DNA from: an uncultured Lachnospiraceae bacterium
GTDB taxonomy: Bacteria > Bacillota > Clostridia > Lachnospirales > Lachnospiraceae
Direction: 5' to 3'
Length of the DNA stretch: 33,445 nucleotides
NCBI GenBank assembly: GCA_947627645.1
Contig: CANQWV010000012.1
Span: forward strand, 1-33,445
Position 1 is the first letter of the stretch. Each line of letters starts with the position of its first letter. The position numbers and the translations under genes were made by a program. The notes beneath the pieces were generated by a model. The model saw only the letters and a program-made list of their open reading frames with translations, made no database searches and was not told the DNA's origin. Below are positions 30,251 to 33,445 of the stretch, one piece after another.

Positions 30251-30538
30251 CTATGCATCCTGTCTCACGCACAAATATCTGATGACATCTTCCATGATAC
30301 GGACACGCTGTTCCACTTCCGCCGGACAAGAAGCATCAGCCTCGAAACGAACAAAGTAGTAAAAGCCTTCACGCATCTTCTGGATCTCGTAAGCAAGTCT
30401 CCTCTTGCCCCACTCTTCTACTTCTGTGACAGTTCCGCCGAAACGGGTGATCTGCTCTTTCACCTTCTCAATGACTGCGGCTCTGTCCTCGTCCTCGAGC
30501 TTTGCGTTGACAACTACTGCTAATTCATACTTGTTCAT
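30251..30538 (-). CDS. rpsF: 30S ribosomal protein S6
   Basis: The 95-residue protein has the S6 fold signature: NKYELAVVVNAKLEDEDRAA, the WGKRRLAYEIQKMREGFYYF segment and RVRIMEDVIRYLCVR. S6 binds S18 and 16S rRNA in the platform of the small subunit. AAGGAGG lies before the ATG. It is the first gene of rpsF-ssb-rpsR and is served by the promoter at 30614-30642. The leader is about 70 bases; I did not find a convincing S6:S18-binding motif in it. Confidence 0.97.
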   Translation of the reverse strand: MNKYELAVVVNAKLEDEDRAAVIEKVKEQITRFGGTVTEVEEWGKRRLAYEIQKMREGFYYFVRFEADASCPAEVEQRVRIMEDVIRYLCVRQDA

Positions 30539-30613
30539 GCTACTCGCACCTCCTTATGGTCTCTGGCCCCTTTTCGATGAAAGGAGCAAGGAAATAATAT
30601 ATCACGAGTGTTT

Positions 30614-30642
30614 ATACTAGCATAAAACGCGCCCGAATGCAA
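30614..30642 (-). promoter_or_regulatory. rpsF-ssb-rpsR promoter
   Basis: On the minus strand TTGCAT (30642-30637) and TAGTAT (30619-30614) are 17 bases apart with an extended TG before the -10. Confidence 0.8.
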
Positions 30643-30781
30643 GCGATTTTCACTGAAATCAGTCAAAATTCCAACGAAAATTCACTGCAGCGGGCGCAGC
30701 TCACATCTTATCCTCAGACTGTGTTTCCGATTCAGGATCTCAGGCCATGCGTGCCTGCCAAAAACCACAGCATACAGAAGC

Positions 30782-30979
30782 TCAGGCCTGAACCTTGGGG
30801 ATCTTGTCCCTAAGCCCCTTCGTATTCTTCTCCACCAGCTTCCGCGCGATCATGATCTGATGTCCGCAACCCAGGCATTTCAGGCGGAAATCCGCGCCGA
30901 CGCGCAGGATCTCCCACTCCTGGCTCCCGCACGGATGCTTTTTCTTTAATTTAACGATCTGACCTACCTCATAGTCCAT
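30782..30979 (-). CDS. DUF951 family small zinc-ribbon-like protein
   Basis: The 65-residue protein matches DUF951 (B. subtilis YyzM type) in YEVGQIVKLKKKHPCGSQEW, then ILRVGADFRLKCLGCGHQIM. C17, C35 and C38 with nearby histidines suggest metal binding. Function is unknown, but in Firmicutes the gene often lies close to rpsF, ssb and rpsR, as here. The start could be GTG 30985 or ATG 30979; GGAGG is 4 and 10 bases away respectively, and I use the ATG, which matches the usual family beginning. Confidence 0.88.
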   Translation of the reverse strand: MDYEVGQIVKLKKKHPCGSQEWEILRVGADFRLKCLGCGHQIMIARKLVEKNTKGLRDKIPKVQA

Positions 30980-31076
30980 GTGCACAACGCCTCCGCTTTC
31001 TGATTCATCCCGCGAATCAGCGTTCCGACACCCCTCCGCACGTCCCGCGGGGCTGCCTCTGTCCGGGATCCTGCGG

Positions 31077-31802
31077 TTACAGCTGAATCGCGCCGAGCAC
31101 CGCTCCGATGCTGTCCTGGATCAGCAGATCCGCATACTTGTCGCGTGGCGTCGGAGATTTATTGATCACGACGAGATGGCTGCCCTCAAAATAGTCGATC
31201 AGTCCGGCTGCCGGGTACACCGCCAGCGAGGTGCCGCCGATGATCAAAACGTCCGCATGGGAAATATAGTAGACGGACTCCTGGAGCGTATTCTGATCCA
31301 GCCCCTCCTCATAGAGCACGACATCTGGCTTGATCACACCGCCGCACTCACACTTCGGGATATCCCCTTCATAATTCAGCATATAAGCCGCATCATAGCT
31401 CTTATGGCACTTCTGGCAGTAATTTCTGTGCACGCTTCCGTGCAGTTCGAGCACCGTCTTGCTTCCCGCCATCTGATGCAGCCCATCGATATTCTGCGTC
31501 ACAACTGCCTTCAGCTTACCCTTCTGCTCCATTTCGGCAAGCTTCTTATGCGCCGCGTTCGGCCCCTTATCAAGGCAGAGCATCTTGTCACGGTAAAAAC
31601 GGTAAAATTCCTTTGTGTTCCGCATGAAAAACGTATGGCTTAAAATCGTCTCCGGCGGATAATCGTACTTCATATGGTACAGCCCGTCCACGCTCCGGAA
31701 GTCCGGGATCCCGCTCTCGGTGGACACGCCGGCGCCTCCGAAGAACACAATATTATCCGTATTGTCCACAATCTCCTGCAGCTTCTTTACAGCTTCATCC
31801 AT
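31077..31802 (-). CDS. cobB: Sir2-family NAD-dependent protein deacylase
   Basis: This 241-residue cytoplasmic sirtuin removes acetyl or other acyl groups from lysines using NAD. The motifs seen are GAGVSTESGIPDFRS (23-37), TQNIDGLHQMAG (102-113) and the catalytic histidine H121 in ELHGS. The zinc cysteines are C129, C132, C151 and C153, followed by IKPDVVLYEEGL and the NAD-site GGTSLAVYPA. All key residues are present and the length is normal. A GAGGAG site lies about ten bases before the ATG. It sits between the DUF951 and sortase genes on the same strand. The gene name is by family; preferred acyl group cannot be read here. Confidence 0.93.
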   Translation of the reverse strand: MDEAVKKLQEIVDNTDNIVFFGGAGVSTESGIPDFRSVDGLYHMKYDYPPETILSHTFFMRNTKEFYRFYRDKMLCLDKGPNAAHKKLAEMEQKGKLKAVVTQNIDGLHQMAGSKTVLELHGSVHRNYCQKCHKSYDAAYMLNYEGDIPKCECGGVIKPDVVLYEEGLDQNTLQESVYYISHADVLIIGGTSLAVYPAAGLIDYFEGSHLVVINKSPTPRDKYADLLIQDSIGAVLGAIQL

Positions 31803-31963
31803 GAATACTCAGCTCCTCTTCTATCTCTTGCCTCCGCAAATCCTTCCGGTTCCGTTGATCCGCCGCCCCGGTTCGTTCCCAATGTTCTGCAGCCCCTGCC
31901 GCATCCCTGCATTCCCGATTTACAGTCCTTTGTCATCTTCCACGATCTCTGTCCTGCCTGCTC

Positions 31964-32908
31964 CTACTTCGAGACGTACACCTGTGCCAGCTTGCCCATC
32001 ACTGCAAAGCGCGTCGAATCGTCGCCGGTACACGTCGAGAGCGTCACGATACGATCCTCCTTCGTGACCTCCACCTCCCCGGCGTCAATCTCCGAATGCT
32101 CAAACGCGTAATCAATAAACTCGTCGAACTGCTCGTCGGTAAAGGCGGTCTGATATGTAAGCCCTGTCTTGTTCACGACAGTGGCCGCAAAGATCCGGTA
32201 CTGATAGATAAAGTCCGGCGTGAAGATCCAGAAAAACTTGCTCTTCTCGTACGTGCCTTCCTCCCGGAACTGCTTCAGCTTGCCGAACATGGAGCCGTTC
32301 TTCATGTTATGTCCGTACACAATCGTGTTCTGGTCGGTGAGATCCGGCCTGTTCAGATAATTGAGGAACAGGCAGCCGGCAAAGTTGTCCGTTTTCTCAA
32401 ATGTACGGTGCAGATAGAAGTCGTTGTCTTCCGCCTGCACGACCGGATAGGAAATATCCAGCGCCCGGATCCTCAGCCAGCCGACGATATCCTCGTTCAC
32501 ACTTTCCAGTTCTTCGAAGTCGATCGGGTTCGCCATCACCGGAAGCGTGACCTTCTTGCCGTTCTCCGTAACCGTCTTCACCTCATGCCCGGCAAATTTA
32601 CCGGCGGCAGAATCTCCCGTGACGCTTCCCACGGAAGCCCCGTCCTCCCCGCTCTCGGCCTCGGCCTCCTCGATGCTCTGGAAAGCCTTGAGCACCTCGT
32701 CGTCCTCCAGCGCGTCGAAATCCTCCGTCTGGTTCTCAACGGCGTAGCTGTCCTCGAGATTGTCGTACTCGTCCGAGCCCTTCTTGTACTCCTTGTAGAA
32801 CCCATACAAGGTGTACCCGGAGAAAATAAACACCCCGAGCGCCACCAGCATCAGAAGCGTCGTCAGGAAATCACCGAATGTCTTTTTTCTTTTTTGCTTT
32901 CTTGCCAT
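31964..32908 (-). CDS. srtB: Class B sortase
   Basis: The 314-residue membrane-bound transpeptidase would join surface proteins to cell-wall peptidoglycan. A basic N-terminus and one membrane segment (about 15-38, LLMLVALGVFIFSGYTLYGF) are followed by an acidic linker of about 80 residues, longer than in many SrtB proteins. The catalytic domain carries H200 (TIVYGHNM), C293 (LSTCTGDDSTRF) and R300. The YGHNMKNGSMFGKLKQF segment is typical of class B. AGGGAGG precedes the ATG. It is not next to a substrate gene, but the two surface proteins with TGD-type tails lie in this window, about 3 kb and 18 kb away. Whether it uses them is unknown, since class B enzymes often prefer NPxTN-like signals. 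Confidence 0.93.
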   Translation of the reverse strand: MARKQKRKKTFGDFLTTLLMLVALGVFIFSGYTLYGFYKEYKKGSDEYDNLEDSYAVENQTEDFDALEDDEVLKAFQSIEEAEAESGEDGASVGSVTGDSAAGKFAGHEVKTVTENGKKVTLPVMANPIDFEELESVNEDIVGWLRIRALDISYPVVQAEDNDFYLHRTFEKTDNFAGCLFLNYLNRPDLTDQNTIVYGHNMKNGSMFGKLKQFREEGTYEKSKFFWIFTPDFIYQYRIFAATVVNKTGLTYQTAFTDEQFDEFIDYAFEHSEIDAGEVEVTKEDRIVTLSTCTGDDSTRFAVMGKLAQVYVSK

Positions 32909-32948
32909 AGATACCTCCCTTTATTGCTCTCCCCCATTACACCAATCC

Positions 32949-32972
32949 AGTAGGGATGATCTTCGCCCTACT
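32949..32972. other. Short hairpin upstream of the sortase gene
   Basis: AGTAGGG (32949-32955) pairs with CCCTACT (32966-32972) around a ten-base loop, about 40 bases before the sortase start codon. It has no adjacent T-tract. Confidence 0.45.
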
Positions 32973-33087
32973 TGCTGCGCGGCCCGCGTGCTGCGACAGC
33001 AGCAAAATACCTCACGCAGGTCTGTGCATAAAAAGTGATTGATCGCGAAACCGCGCTCCGTGCTCATACGTTCGCCCGCCAAATCCT

Positions 33088-33115
33088 GCCAGCTTCATGC
33101 ATACATGAAACTGGC
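33088..33115. terminator. Hairpin after asnS, weak as a terminator
   Basis: GCCAGCTTCATG (33088-33099) pairs with CATGAAACTGGC (33104-33115) over 12 bases with one wobble pair. The minus-strand bases after it are AGGATTTGG, so the T-tract is poor. Confidence 0.4.
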
Positions 33116-33129
33116 TCGCTTGATTCGCC

Positions 33130-33445
33130 TCACTGCAGGCTTCCAACCGTCCGCGGATATGGGATCACGTCGCGGATGTTCGAGATGCCGGTCAGGTACA
33201 TGACGCAGCGCTCAAAGCCGAGCCCGAAGCCTGCGTGATGCGTCGTGCCGTACTTGCGCAGATCCATATAATAACGGTAGTCCTCCTCGCGCATGCCAAG
33301 CTCTTTGATCCGCTGCTGCAGCTTATCGAAGTCATCCTCTCTCTGGCTTCCGCCGATGATCTCGCCGATCCCCGGCACAAGGCAGTCCATCGCGGCGACC
33401 GTCTTTGCAAAAGAAGAGTTGACTTGTCCAAAACGCATTGTTACG
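33130..33445 (-). CDS. asnS: Asparaginyl-tRNA synthetase, C-terminal part (5' end beyond window)
   Basis: This is the last ~105 residues of the class II enzyme that charges tRNA-Asn. The visible part shows the motif 2-to-3 region ([18 protein letters not shown]) and the class II motif 3 with the asparagine-enzyme ending ([20 protein letters not shown], then [13 protein letters not shown]). The frame stays open to the window edge, so the internal methionine at 33438 is not a start. AspS is excluded by this ending and by IIGGSQRE. A hairpin with a weak T-tract follows. Confidence 0.95.
   Translation of the reverse strand, partial: VTMRFGQVNSSFAKTVAAMDCLVPGIGEIIGGSQREDDFDKLQQRIKELGMREEDYRYYMDLRKYGTTHHAGFGLGFERCVMYLTGISNIRDVIPYPRTVGSLQ

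Overview
The window looks like chromosomal DNA of an anaerobic, spore-forming, moderately GC-rich member of the Clostridia, most likely Lachnospiraceae. The basis is the gene complement: a SpoIID-like sporulation protein, DUF1858 and DUF951 proteins, a short 2[4Fe-4S] ferredoxin, SpaA/Cna-B and InlB-type surface proteins with a class B sortase, strong AGGAGG ribosome sites and sigma-A-type promoters with 17-bp spacers. Most genes lie on the minus strand. I see no rRNA, tRNA, CRISPR array, phage or transposase gene.

Layout: 1-1712 holds a methionine ABC transporter locus (metQ, then a terminator with an embedded promoter, then metN cut by the window start). 1841-2050 is a seven-copy 29-31 bp tandem repeat. 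2055-5788 holds a SpoIID/peptidoglycan-binding/LysM protein and a secreted protein of unknown function. 5789-6313 is a long intergenic region with a composite palindromic element. 6314-10272 holds a membrane protein of unknown function, a CsoR copper sensor, a PHP phosphoesterase overlapping a Cof-type HAD phosphatase, a small XRE regulator and an unknown helical protein. 10478-14152 is a large InlB-repeat surface protein. 14523-17048 is a copper-exporting ATPase with a fused C-terminal CopZ-like domain and a CsoR-type operator. 17288-18438 holds small proteins: a histidine-less HPr-like protein, a DUF1858 protein and a ferredoxin. 18601-21313 plus 21316-23385 holds a MerR-like regulator and the gdpP-rplI-dnaB operon. 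23622-29129 is a giant SpaA/Cna-B repeat surface protein. 29422-30538 is rpsF-ssb-rpsR. 30782-33445 holds a DUF951 protein, a sirtuin, a class B sortase and the 3' end of asnS.

How the genes fit together: copper homeostasis is split, with CsoR at 7.2-7.5 kb and its likely target operator at the copA promoter at 17.1 kb. The DUF951, rpsF-ssb-rpsR and gdpP-rplI-dnaB blocks resemble a gene neighbourhood conserved in Firmicutes, here interrupted by the 5.5-kb SpaA-type adhesin gene. Both giant surface proteins end in TGD-type, non-canonical sorting signals, and one class B sortase lies a few kilobases away. The least explained material is non-coding: the tandem repeats before metQ, the palindromic element at 6058-6203, GC-rich hairpins at 9827-9875, direct-repeat operators at both surface-protein promoters, and long structured leaders before metN and gdpP.
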